A stretch of DNA of 64,000 nucleotides from positions 2,046,001 through 2,110,000 of the forward strand of contig JAWLAG010000001.1 in the NCBI GenBank assembly GCA_041395505.1. Reading direction: 5' to 3'. Of this stretch, positions 8,522 through 17,700 are shown piece by piece. Position numbers and translations under genes: made by a program. Below the pieces are notes generated by a model. That model was not told the DNA's origin, did no database searches, and was given only the letters and a program-made list of their open reading frames with translations. The stretch comes from Steroidobacteraceae bacterium. GTDB lineage: Bacteria > Pseudomonadota > Gammaproteobacteria > Steroidobacterales > Steroidobacteraceae. How positions within the stretch are numbered: position 1 is the first letter of the stretch; each line of letters starts with the position of its first letter.

Positions 8522-9157
8522 TTATAGCGGCTCACCGCCGCCATGCCCGCGCTTGTTGCGCCACAGCGTTGGCACGATTGCCGTCAAGCCGCCAAACGCA
8601 CCGTAGATATGGGCAGCCGATGCAACAGGCAAGTCGCCAACCGTCGGCAACTGCCCGCCGGAATGCTCGTAGGCAAGTTTCGCGCACAGTAGCGCCAAGG
8701 ACAGGAGCGCCAATGTTCGCTCGCGACGCAAATGGGCGACCGCACCTGCAACCAACACCCCGTGCAGCACCCCGGATGCACCTCGATACCACTCGAGTTG
8801 TGTCTGCTGCAGCCAGAGGCCGGCGTCTATCGCCATCATGCACGCGAACACGACGAAGGACCACGCGAGCGGGCGCATGCCGCGCGCGAACAATGCCCAG
8901 AGCAGTGCAAGTCCGGCGCAGTTCGCGAGCGCATGTCGTGGGTTGACATGCACCAGGTGTGCGGTAAGGAGGCGCCACAACTGGCCAGCTGCCAGATCAG
9001 TGCGCGTGTAACTCAGCAATTCCTGCCATGCGGCCGGCATCGCGGCCATTGTCAACAGCAATGCCAGCAGCGTTGCGAGGGTGATGCCATAACGACCGTC
9101 GCAATTGAGCGACCGACTCCAGGATGAGCGGGACGGCTCGGGTTTTGTCACAGTCAT
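8522..9157 (-). CDS. rrtA: Rhombosortase (rhomboid-like intramembrane serine protease)
   Basis: 211 residues with about six hydrophobic segments. The rhomboid elements are AHLVHVNPRHALAN (H67, H70, H75, N79), WYRGASGVLHG with the nucleophile S128, and AAHIYGAFGG with the partner H183. The RGASGVLHG form and small size fit the rhombosortase subfamily, which processes proteins carrying a C-terminal GlyGly-CTERM tail. In Vibrio such substrates are exported by type II secretion, and here the gene is divergent from a gsp operon only 42 bases away. No GlyGly-CTERM substrate is seen in this window. A generic GlpG-type rhomboid is the alternative. Confidence 0.85.
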   Translation of the reverse strand: MTVTKPEPSRSSWSRSLNCDGRYGITLATLLALLLTMAAMPAAWQELLSYTRTDLAAGQLWRLLTAHLVHVNPRHALANCAGLALLWALFARGMRPLAWSFVVFACMMAIDAGLWLQQTQLEWYRGASGVLHGVLVAGAVAHLRRERTLALLSLALLCAKLAYEHSGGQLPTVGDLPVASAAHIYGAFGGLTAIVPTLWRNKRGHGGGEPL

Positions 9158-9158
9158 T

Positions 9159-9167
9159 TGTTATGAT
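9159..9167 (+). promoter_or_regulatory. Putative extended -10 promoter of the gsp operon
   Basis: TGTTATGAT fits an extended -10 box (TGn plus TATGAT), 33 bases before the gspG ATG. A TTGTCA sits only 11 bases upstream of the -10, too close to act as a normal -35. The element lies in the 42-base divergent gap between the rhombosortase and gspG. Confidence 0.4.
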
Positions 9168-9199
9168 CGCCGCAGCTACGCTCAAGTTCCGAGGCACTT

Positions 9200-9673
9200 A
9201 TGGACCGCATGATTCGCCGCCAGCAATGCTTTGACGCACGGGGTCGGCGCCAGGTCGGCTTCACATTGATCGAGATCATGGTGGTGGTCGTAATCATCGG
9301 GCTTCTGGCTGCCATCATAGTGCCGAATGTCATCGGCAAGGTCGATGAAGCACGTGTCAGCAAAGCGCAGGCCGACCTGCGCCAGATTGAGACGGCATTG
9401 ACGATGTTTCGCCTGGATACGTCGCGCTACCCGACCTCGGAACAGGGCCTGAAGATCCTCACCAAGGCGCCTGCCGACGGTTCGGTACGCAATTATCGCG
9501 CCGAGGGCTATCTGCCGCGGCTCCCGAAAGATCCTTGGCAGAACGACTACCACTACACCTTTCCCGGGACCCACGGTCAGGCTTATGACCTGTACTCGCT
9601 CGGCGCAGACGGCCAGGAGGGCGGCGAAGGCGCTGACACCGACATAGGCAACTGGAACCTAGAAGAGCAGTAG
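9200..9673 (+). CDS. gspG: Type II secretion major pseudopilin GspG
   Basis: 157 residues. The leader ends QVG and is followed by FTLIEIMVVVVIIGLLAAII, the class III prepilin cleavage site with Glu at mature position 5 and the hydrophobic helix that packs into the pseudopilus. Downstream, KAQADLRQIETALTMFRLDT and SRYPTSEQGLKIL are GspG hallmarks, and the C-terminal GADGQEGGEGADTDIGNW carries the calcium-binding acidic residues. It is the first gene of the local gsp run. The leader of about 19 residues is rather long, and an internal ATG at codon 4 is also possible. Confidence 0.96.
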   Translation: MDRMIRRQQCFDARGRRQVGFTLIEIMVVVVIIGLLAAIIVPNVIGKVDEARVSKAQADLRQIETALTMFRLDTSRYPTSEQGLKILTKAPADGSVRNYRAEGYLPRLPKDPWQNDYHYTFPGTHGQAYDLYSLGADGQEGGEGADTDIGNWNLEEQ

Positions 9674-9690
9674 CGCAAACCACTGCGGCC

Positions 9691-10239
9691 GTGGCCATGC
9701 GCAATATGCCAGGACAGCCGCGCGCGGGGTTTACCCTGGTCGAGCTGCTCGTGGTGATGGTCATTATCGCGGTCGTGGTCTCGGGTGTCGTGTTCTCGAT
9801 AGGCGTCGTCGGTCAGGATCGCGAATTGCAGCGTGAGGCCGACAGACTCGTCAGCCTCCTCGCCTACAGCCGCGAGCAGGCGGAACTCACCAGCCGCGAG
9901 TACGGTCTGTATTGCCTGGCAGGTGGCTACAGTTTCGTGCTCTTCAACCCGCGGACTTCCCTGTGGGTGGATTTGGCCAACGACGAGGTGCTACGCGAAC
10001 GCACGTTGCCCGCCGGGTTGTCGACCCGGCTCTGGGTAGAAGGACGTGAAATCGTCCTGCCGCTCGCAGTGCCTCTGGACCAGGCCGATTTGAAACCGCA
10101 GATCCTGTTGTTCTCAAATGGCGACGTCAACACGTTTGAATTGCAGCTCGAACGTGCCGATGCCGGACGCTGGATTCGTCTGGCGGTGAATGAACAGGGT
10201 GAGGTTTCAGCGGGCGACATCTCTACAGGTACACATTGA
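9691..10239 (+). CDS. gspH: Type II secretion minor pseudopilin GspH
   Basis: 182 residues. PRAG is followed by FTLVELLVVMVIIAVVVSGV, a prepilin peptidase site with Glu5 and an N-terminal helix. The remainder is a GspH-like globular domain (LQREADRLVSLLAYSREQAELTSREYGLY). It belongs to the tip complex or shaft of the pseudopilus. The listed start is GTG; ATG codons lie 6 and 15 bases later, and none has a clear ribosome-binding site. It overlaps gspI by 4 bases. Confidence 0.92.
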   Translation: MAMRNMPGQPRAGFTLVELLVVMVIIAVVVSGVVFSIGVVGQDRELQREADRLVSLLAYSREQAELTSREYGLYCLAGGYSFVLFNPRTSLWVDLANDEVLRERTLPAGLSTRLWVEGREIVLPLAVPLDQADLKPQILLFSNGDVNTFELQLERADAGRWIRLAVNEQGEVSAGDISTGTH

Positions 10240-10727
10240 GAGCACGCGGCTTCACTCTGGTCGAGGTTCTGGTGGCGTTGGTCATCGTCGCGTTCGCCAT
10301 GACCGCGTTGATGAGCACGGTAACCAGTTCGGCCGATAGCACGTTGTACCTGGCCGACAGGCAGCTCGCACAGTGGATCGCCGAAAATCGCATCGCCACG
10401 CTTCGACTGCAACTGCTGGCGCCCGGCAAGGGCGTGCAATCCGGCTCGATCGAATACGCCGATGCCAAGTGGCAATGGCGCCAGGAGATCATCGACACCG
10501 ACGTACCTGGATTGCGCCGCATCGACGTGCAGGTGCGTCGCTTGCAGCCCGGTGAACGCGAAACCAGTGTCACGGACGCTACCGGCAATTGGCTGGTCAC
10601 GGTCAGCGGCATACGTGGCAGCAAGGTGGCAATTGCCGGTAGCGGCGGCTTCGGCGTGACGGGCACCCCGCAGGCGAGTCCTGCCGATTCGCCCCCTACC
10701 GACGCGAACGGCAACCCAATCCAATGA
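10236..10727 (+). CDS. gspI: Type II secretion minor pseudopilin GspI
   Basis: 163 residues starting at a TTG that overlaps the gspH stop (TTGA). The short leader MRARG is followed by FTLVEVLVALVIVAFAMTAL. RQLAQWIAENRIATLRL is the typical GspI block after the helix. With GspJ and GspK it forms the tip complex that primes pseudopilus assembly. The C-terminal extension rich in Gly, Pro and Ser after about residue 130 is a little longer than usual. Confidence 0.93.
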   Translation: MRARGFTLVEVLVALVIVAFAMTALMSTVTSSADSTLYLADRQLAQWIAENRIATLRLQLLAPGKGVQSGSIEYADAKWQWRQEIIDTDVPGLRRIDVQVRRLQPGERETSVTDATGNWLVTVSGIRGSKVAIAGSGGFGVTGTPQASPADSPPTDANGNPIQ

Positions 10728-11347
10728 CGCGGGCGCGGCACAGTGGATTCACGCTGGTCGAGATCCTGGTGGCGCTGTTCATCGCCGCCATCCTGTTCGC
10801 AATCGGCTATTCCGTCGTCAACCAGGGCATGATAGAGCGCGAACGCCTGGCGCAGCGCCAGGCCCGGCTGTTGCAGCTGGCGCGCGCGATGCGCGTCATC
10901 AGCCAGGACGTCGCGCAGCTCGAGGCACGGCCAGTGCGCGATACGCTCGGTGCCGGATTGCAACCCGCATTGGACGGCAGCCGCCGCGGCGAGGAATTGC
11001 TGATTCTAACCCGTAGCGGCTGGGCCAACCCGGCCGGCCTGCCACGTTCGACTTTGCAACGCGTGCAATACTTGCGCAAGGACAAGCAGCTGATTCGTGC
11101 TTATCTGCCTGTGCTCGATGCAGCGCAAGGCGTATTGCCACTGCAGCGTGTCCTGCTCGACGGCGTCGACGACGTCAAATTGCGATTCATGGACAATGGC
11201 AGGCGCTGGCTCGAGCAGTGGCCGGTTGCAATTCCAGGGAGCCAATCCGGGCTGCAGCAGTTCCGATCGCTGCCGATCGCCATCGAGATCACCGTCCGAC
11301 TGGAGGACGTCGGCGAAATCGTGCGCATCATCGAGACACCCGCATGA
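10724..11347 (+). CDS. gspJ: Type II secretion minor pseudopilin GspJ
   Basis: 207 residues. The leader MTRARHSG precedes FTLVEILVALFIAAILFAIG. The block RLLQLARAMRVISQDVAQLE and the C-terminal PIAIEITVRLEDVGEIVRII match GspJ. It overlaps gspI by 4 bases and gspK by an ATGA, so the minor pseudopilins are translationally coupled. Confidence 0.93.
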   Translation: MTRARHSGFTLVEILVALFIAAILFAIGYSVVNQGMIERERLAQRQARLLQLARAMRVISQDVAQLEARPVRDTLGAGLQPALDGSRRGEELLILTRSGWANPAGLPRSTLQRVQYLRKDKQLIRAYLPVLDAAQGVLPLQRVLLDGVDDVKLRFMDNGRRWLEQWPVAIPGSQSGLQQFRSLPIAIEITVRLEDVGEIVRIIETPA

Positions 11348-12285
11348 GGGCACCCTCTCATCGCCAACGTGGCATTGCCCTGCTAACCGCCATCATGCTG
11401 TTTGCCATTGCGACGGTCCTTGCAGTCGCCATTGGCTTTGCAACCACAATGACAGCACGACGGGCTGTCGCCAATTCTTCGTTCGATACCGCATTGATGT
11501 ATTCGCAGGGCGCCGAAGCACTCGCAGCAGTAGCACTGACAGAAGACCAGAACAACGAAGACAGCCCGGATGAGTCCTGGGCGCAACCTTATGGCCCGGT
11601 CGAAATTGCGCCGGACGCTCTGATCACCGCTCAACTCGAGGATCTCGATGGCCGATTCAATATCAATTCCCTGATCGACAAGGACGGTGTTGCCGATCCG
11701 GTTGCCGTCGCCACTTTCACCCGGCTGCTCGAAATACTCGGTCTCGAATCCAAGTGGGCGCAGCTACTGACAGACTGGATCGACATCGACAACCAACCGA
11801 CGCTGCCGGATGGCGGCGAGGACAGTTACTATCTCGCACAGACGCCGCCGTATCGTCCGCCAAACCTGCCTGTCACTACGATCACTGAACTGATGTCGCT
11901 GCCGGGCTTCGATATCGAGCGTTTCAACCGCCTGGCGCCGCATATCACTGCCCTGCCGCCCGATCCTCAGCGAAAGATCAATCTTTGCACCGCGAGCGGC
12001 GCGGTCCTGGATGCTCTGCATGGCACGCAGCTGCAGTTCTCGCTGGACGAGGCGGCACTGCAACGAAATCGGGAGCGAGGCTGCTTTCCGACCCCCGACA
12101 CTTTCCTGGACACGGTTTCGGCCGAAGCGCGCCAACAAATAAGTGACCGGGTCGGCAAAACAAGCGCGGACTTCCTGCTGACCAGCTATGTGACTATTGG
12201 CACTACGGAAATGGCCCTGTACAGTCTGGTCCAGCGGGATCGCAACCAGATCCGAGTTATTCGCCGATCGCAGACGCCAAACTAG
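11344..12285 (+). CDS. gspK: Type II secretion minor pseudopilin GspK
   Basis: 313 residues from the ATG that overlaps the gspJ stop (ATGA). An open frame continues upstream but only as a shadow of gspJ. The leader MRAPSHRQRG is followed by IALLTAIMLFAIATVLAV, which lacks Glu at position 5, the hallmark of GspK at the pseudopilus tip. DLDGRFNINSLID is the conserved segment at the start of the globular domain, and KINLCTASGAVLDAL belongs to the large alpha domain. Confidence 0.94.
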   Translation: MRAPSHRQRGIALLTAIMLFAIATVLAVAIGFATTMTARRAVANSSFDTALMYSQGAEALAAVALTEDQNNEDSPDESWAQPYGPVEIAPDALITAQLEDLDGRFNINSLIDKDGVADPVAVATFTRLLEILGLESKWAQLLTDWIDIDNQPTLPDGGEDSYYLAQTPPYRPPNLPVTTITELMSLPGFDIERFNRLAPHITALPPDPQRKINLCTASGAVLDALHGTQLQFSLDEAALQRNRERGCFPTPDTFLDTVSAEARQQISDRVGKTSADFLLTSYVTIGTTEMALYSLVQRDRNQIRVIRRSQTPN

Positions 12286-12290
12286 ACACC

Positions 12291-13529
12291 ATGAGCGAAA
12301 CCCTGCTACTGCGAATGTTCCGCGATGACGCCCACAGCGCGAGCTGGGTTGTCGTCAATTCGGCAGGCGAATTGCTTCGCAAGCCGCAGAGCGGGCCACT
12401 GACACTGCTTACGCCGATCGCAGCCGAACGCCGGGTGATCGTTTTGGTCCCGGCATCCTCGGTTACCCTTCTCAATGCCCAGATTCCCCAGCGACAGCAG
12501 TCACGGTTGTTGCAGCTCGCACCGTTCGCGCTGGAAGAGCAACTGGCGGAGGACATCGAATCGTTGCATTTCGCAGCAGGCAAGCGCGAAGGCGATTCGG
12601 CGAATATTGAAATCGCGGTCGTCTCGCGCGCCTTCATGGACACGACGCTGGCAGCACTTCGTACGGCCGGAATCGAACCAGCCGAACTCGTAAGCGATGC
12701 ACAATTGCTGCCTTCGCATCCTGCCGACGCTGTTGCGCTGATCGATGGCGATGAGATATTGATTCGCACCGCCAGGGGAGCCGCTGCCGCCCTGCCCGCC
12801 GCGGATCTTGCAAGCGCCTTCGAAATTACACTCGCGGGCGTGCCCGATGGAGCACAGCTCAAGGACAGCTCGGTCATCATCCATGTGCCGCAGCGGGAGT
12901 GGCCGGATCAGCAACGCGCCGTTGAATCACTGCGACCGTCATTTGGTGGCTTGAAAGTCCAGCTGTTGCCCGAGGGCGCGCTGCCTCTGCTGGCAGCACA
13001 GCTGCATTCGTCTGATCGCATCAATCTGCTGCAAGGCGATTATCGCCCGAAATCGGCCGGTCAGTTCGAATGGCGTCGTTGGCGCCTGGCTGCAGCACTG
13101 GCAGTGGCGAGCCTCGGCCTGTATATCCTCGGGCATGCGGTCGAGTTGCGGCGACTGGCCAGGGCGGAGAGCGCCCTTGACGCGCGCATCGATCAACTCT
13201 ACCGCTCGGTGATTCCGGGCGAGCGGGCGCCGCCCGATGCCCGACGCCGCCTCGAAGCACAGCTGGGTGGATCGAGCGCAGGTCCCGAACTACTCCAGGT
13301 GCTCTCCGATCTTGCTGCAAGTCGCGCGAATGTTCGTGACGCGCAGCTGCTCGCGTTCACCTACCGGGACGGCGCGCTGGAATTGAGAATGCGTGCGCAG
13401 AGCGCCGAACAACTCGATGGACTTGGCCAGTCGCTGCGCCAGCGCGGTTGGGATGCCGAGTTCCTTGGTGGCGGCACGAGTCGTGACCACTACGAAGGGC
13501 GCATCAAAGTGCGTTTTGCCAGCTCATGA
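12291..13529 (+). CDS. gspL: Type II secretion inner-membrane protein GspL
   Basis: 412 residues. It has an N-terminal cytoplasmic actin-like domain (from VVVNSAGELL to about residue 250, including LLQLAPFALEEQLAEDIESL), one membrane segment near residues 262-282 (LAAALAVASLGLYILGH), and a periplasmic ferredoxin-like domain. GspL binds the ATPase GspE in the cytoplasm and GspM in the membrane. GspE is not encoded in the window. The start is 6 bases after the gspK stop and the end overlaps gspM by 4 bases. Confidence 0.92.
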   Translation: MSETLLLRMFRDDAHSASWVVVNSAGELLRKPQSGPLTLLTPIAAERRVIVLVPASSVTLLNAQIPQRQQSRLLQLAPFALEEQLAEDIESLHFAAGKREGDSANIEIAVVSRAFMDTTLAALRTAGIEPAELVSDAQLLPSHPADAVALIDGDEILIRTARGAAAALPAADLASAFEITLAGVPDGAQLKDSSVIIHVPQREWPDQQRAVESLRPSFGGLKVQLLPEGALPLLAAQLHSSDRINLLQGDYRPKSAGQFEWRRWRLAAALAVASLGLYILGHAVELRRLARAESALDARIDQLYRSVIPGERAPPDARRRLEAQLGGSSAGPELLQVLSDLAASRANVRDAQLLAFTYRDGALELRMRAQSAEQLDGLGQSLRQRGWDAEFLGGGTSRDHYEGRIKVRFASS

Positions 13530-14005
13530 GTTGGCGGGCCCGCTATGACGCGTTGCAGCCGCGCGAGCGCATGATGGTCACCGGTGGTGCCTGCCTCGCT
13601 GCGCTGTTGCTTTTGATCGCCTTGCTATTGCCGCTCGGTAGCAAAGTCCACAAGGGCCGCGACCGTCTCGCCAGCAAGGGCGCTGATCTTGGCTGGATGG
13701 AACAGGTCGTTCCGAGACTGGCAGGCGCAGGCGCGCGTGTCACAGCACCGGCCAACCGCGACAACATGGTCGTGATCGTCGACCGAACTGCGCGTGAAGT
13801 CGGTTTGGGCAGCGCATTGGCCAGCTCTGAACCCGCTGGAGAAGGTGCATTGCGCGTTCGCCTCGCGGCCGCCCCTTTCGACCAGATGGTTGCATGGCTC
13901 GCAAGACTCGCCCAGCAAAATGGCGTTCAGGTCGTTTCGGCTTCGGTCGAGGCCACCGGCGAAAGTGGCGTGGTCAACGCCCAACTGCAATTGCAGGCGC
14001 CCTGA
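13526..14005 (+). CDS. gspM: Type II secretion inner-membrane protein GspM
   Basis: 159 residues. A short cytoplasmic start (SWRARYDALQPRERMMV) leads into one membrane helix (GGACLAALLLLIALLLPLG) and a periplasmic domain containing VVIVDRTAREVGL and the ferredoxin-like C-terminal half. GspM partners GspL in the inner-membrane platform. The overlap with gspL supports coupled synthesis. Confidence 0.9.
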   Translation: MSWRARYDALQPRERMMVTGGACLAALLLLIALLLPLGSKVHKGRDRLASKGADLGWMEQVVPRLAGAGARVTAPANRDNMVVIVDRTAREVGLGSALASSEPAGEGALRVRLAAAPFDQMVAWLARLAQQNGVQVVSASVEATGESGVVNAQLQLQAP

Positions 14006-14011
14006 TACCCG

Positions 14012-14746
14012 ATGCATCGCGGCCGTATTTGGCTGATCGTCCTGGCAGTTATCGTCTTCGCCACGATTGTCGTCGCAAGGCTGCCCTTGCGCTGGCTACT
14101 GCCCGCGCTGCCGACGGGCCTTGCTTGCGCGAGCGCGGCCGGCAGTCTGTGGCACGGTGCCTGCGACGGCTTCTCGGTCGACGGGCAAACCCTGGGCGAT
14201 CTGCGTTGGCAGCTGCGGCCCGCGTCCTTGCTTCGAGCGCGGCTCGACAGCGATTTTCAGCTGGTGCGTGAACGCATGCGCATCATGGGACGGCTGCAGC
14301 TGAGCCCGGGCGGTGCGTTGACGTTGCTCGACACGCAGGCCCTGTTGCCACTCGAGCGAGCCTATCTGCCAGCGCTCCCGGCAGACCTGGGCGGGCAGGC
14401 CGATGTTCTTCTGCGCGAACTGCAGTGGCGGGACGGCAAAGTGCTGGTACTGCAGGGTGAAGCGGACGCGCACGACCTGCGCCAACCGCAATCCGGCGCG
14501 GCGCTCGGGAACTATCACGTCGATTTCCCCGAGACCCGGGCCGAACCACGCGGGACACTGCGCGATGACGGCGGTCCTCTGGAAGTGAACGGCGAAATCG
14601 TGTTGACCGGCGAACCGGGGTTCACGGTCAATGCACTCGTGCGCGCGCGTGCTGACGCGGCACCGCAATTGCAGGAGCAGCTGCGCTATCTCGGCTTGCC
14701 GGATGCGGCCGGGCGATACAGCCTCTCGATTGCAGGCACCTTCTGA
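14012..14746 (+). CDS. gspN: Type II secretion protein GspN
   Basis: 244 residues with one N-terminal membrane segment (IWLIVLAVIVFATIVVARLP) and a periplasmic domain with FSVDGQTLGDLRWQLRP and CDGFSV, typical of the GspN family. GspN is not universal in type II systems, and its role is poorly known. It closes the gsp run. Its stop codon abuts the stop of the convergent helicase gene: the two stops form the palindrome TGATCA with no spacer, so no intergenic terminator is possible. Confidence 0.87.
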   Translation: MHRGRIWLIVLAVIVFATIVVARLPLRWLLPALPTGLACASAAGSLWHGACDGFSVDGQTLGDLRWQLRPASLLRARLDSDFQLVRERMRIMGRLQLSPGGALTLLDTQALLPLERAYLPALPADLGGQADVLLRELQWRDGKVLVLQGEADAHDLRQPQSGAALGNYHVDFPETRAEPRGTLRDDGGPLEVNGEIVLTGEPGFTVNALVRARADAAPQLQEQLRYLGLPDAAGRYSLSIAGTF

Positions 14747-17700
14747 TCAGCGCGCGTTCACCGCGCCCGCACCAGGGCCTTCGCTCAGATCCTCAGGGCT
14801 GTACTCGGCCAGGTGCAACAGATGCACGAAGTAGATTCCCGCGCGGACCGGCTCGGGCCCGAGCCGTCCGACGAGCCGCGAGTAACGGCGCAACTGCATC
14901 CTGTAACGCTGCATCTCGCTCGCCACGAACTCCTCCACGGCCCCGCCCGCATGGCGTCCCGTCTTGAAGTCGACGACCCAGCGTTCGCCAAATTCGCTTA
15001 TGAAGCTTCGGTCGATGATGCCCCGGACAATCAGACCATCGACGTTGCCGGCCAGAGACAATTCGCTCGCCGCCTCCCGATGACCGGGATCGAGCAACCA
15101 GCGGACCTGTGGCTCAGCGAGCAGGCGGTTCAATGCGGACTCGACTTCCGCAACAGCGCCGCCGATTTCAGCCGGACTCACGCCTTCGGCCGCCAACATC
15201 AGGCAATATTGTTCGCTTGAATTCAACCGCCGGTCTTCTGGTCGATTTGCAGACCAACGCAGCAGCTCGGCGTGGATGACCGTGCCCACGTGACGCGCAA
15301 CATCGCCGGCCCAGTCATAGCGAACCAGCGCATTCGCGTCTGCGGCCTCAGGCAGCAATGTGTGACCGGGCAGTGGTTCGCCAAAGGCGTCATCGTTGAA
15401 TTCCAAATAGCCCAGGCTCGACAGGTTTGGCGGGCTCTCCGCCGCAGGTTGGCTCGTGGCGCTCGCGGGCAGGCGCTTGCATTGACCAAACTGGCTTGCG
15501 AACACCGCAGCAAGTGAACCCGACGGTGGCTGACTTACGCCCGACTCCGTGGCGATCAGGTCAAGAGACTCCCGGGCGCGCGTTGCGGCGACATAGCCCA
15601 ATCGGCGCAGCTCCGCCGTTCGGCGACGTTTGTCCAGGAAGCGCAGGAAATCCGCGATTTCGTTTTTACCCTCACCGCGGGGCGCAAGAACCGCATCCGC
15701 CACCGCCTGTGGTGCCGTGTAATCCACGAACCACTCGAGCAGTTCGCGATTATCGGCGCGCGCGGTGGACTCGAGCCGTGGCAATATCACTGCGTCGAAT
15801 TCCAGGCCCTTGGCAGCATGTATGGTCATCACGGTCACACCAGTGGCCTGCTGCGCCGCCGCGGCGACATCGACGGATTTCGTTCGCAGATCGGTCTGCA
15901 GCGACGCCAGATCGGGCGTCGCCACGCCGCGCGCGTGGCGATTCAACAGCTCCGTGAATATGCGCATGGCCCGACCAGCGGCGCCGTCGGACCACAGGGG
16001 CAGTCCGAGCCGAGTGGCCATCCGTTCAACGGCCGCGGCTACCCCCAGTTCATCGGCATCGCGCCGCGCGGCTGCCAACACCTCGAGCAACCGGTCAATT
16101 CTTCTGCTCAATTGTGCGCCGAGCGAGCTGCGTATGGCCGGATCGAGCAAAGCCGGTTCGAGATCACCGGCTTTGGATCCGTCACATACCGCTTTCAGTT
16201 CACGCAAGTCGAGCGCGCAACACGGCGACCGCAACATGGCGAGCCACGCGACCCGGTCGTGGCGGTTCAGCACCAATCGGGCAACAGTGAGCAGGTCGAG
16301 GACATCCTGGCGCTGGTCGAGCGCAAGGGACTGGGGTGAATTGACGGCGATGCCGCGATCGCGCAACGCTCTGGCACATTGCTGCGCCTCGGCGCGCTTG
16401 CGCACCAGTACGCCAATACGTTGATCGGGATACGCCGCGAGCAAGTGCACGACGCGCTCGACGAGCAGATTGATTTGCGCCGCGACATCGCCGCCGTCGA
16501 CCTGCGTGAAAGTCACCTCCGCGGCGGTCGGCGGCTGCACGGCCAGTGCCTCGCTTGCAAAACCTGCATTCCCGAGCGATGCGCCTTCATCCTGCGGTGC
16601 CGCGAACAAGGCATTGTTGAACTCGATCAAGGCCGGACGACTGCGAAAGTTGCAATGCAACTGCAGATGACGCAGTCGCAGATGTGCGATTGGCTGGGTG
16701 CGCAAACGCAGGAACAAGCCGACATCGGCATCGCGAAACTGGTAGATCGATTGCGCCGGGTCGCCCACAATGAATAGCGTGCGGCCATCGCCCGGCTGCC
16801 AATCGATCACCAGATTCTCGATCAACTGCAATTGCTCGGGCGAAAGGTCCTGGCACTCGTCAATGAGCAAATGGCGAAAACTGCCGCCGAGCCGCAACGC
16901 GAGGTCGGTCGGTTCGCCCTCACTCACCAGCGCCTCGCGCGCAGCGGCCGTGACAGCGGTGTAGTCGTGCCGACCGGTCGCAGCAAAGTGCAGATTGAGC
17001 TCAGCGCATGCGCCAAGCAACAACTCGCGGATTGCGCACAGCAGCGCGACGTCGCCCTCTTGGAATCGGGCGCTCGCCGGAATGGCCTGGATGGTTGCGA
17101 GTGCTTCGATGGCGCCTGGTCGCTGGCTCAACTGTTCGCGCAGTTGGGACCAGGCATCGCGCAGCCCATTCGGCCATTGTTCCGCGTTGTTCATGCGCGG
17201 CGCGACAGCGCGAAGCGTTCCCTTCCGGGTCAGCATCAGGTTCGCAAGCCGGTGCCACGACTGTACCATCGTCGCCGCATCATCGAGATCTGTTTCCGGC
17301 GTTGCGGCGTGAGTGACGGCGGCACGGGCCAGCGCCCGCGCGACCGTCGATGCCTGCTGCTCGACCTGGACACCAAATTGCTTTCGACAGTCGGCGACCA
17401 ACTGCGACATCAGCCTGCAGAGCGACAGATTGAGGCCGTCAACCGAAAAGTCACCAGCACGCTGCAGGAGCAGCGGCAACCACTGGGCCCGGCGCGACAG
17501 CAGCGTCGCCATGGATCTTTCCAGTCGCTCCCGGTTGTTGTCGTTGCACTCGTGCACGAGTCGCACGGCATCGTGCAATTGCGGATCTTTTGCAGCCCTT
17601 GCCAGGAATCCGGCGGCAACCCTTGCGTAGATGGATGACGGACTGTCCTCGATCTCGATCCCGCCCACCGTCTGTGACGGCAGCGGCAGAATCGTCGCCA

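Noticed and set aside
9145..9167. TTGTCA and TATGAT before gspG as a normal -35/-10 pair
   Set aside because: The spacing is 11 bases, too short; only the extended -10 reading was kept.
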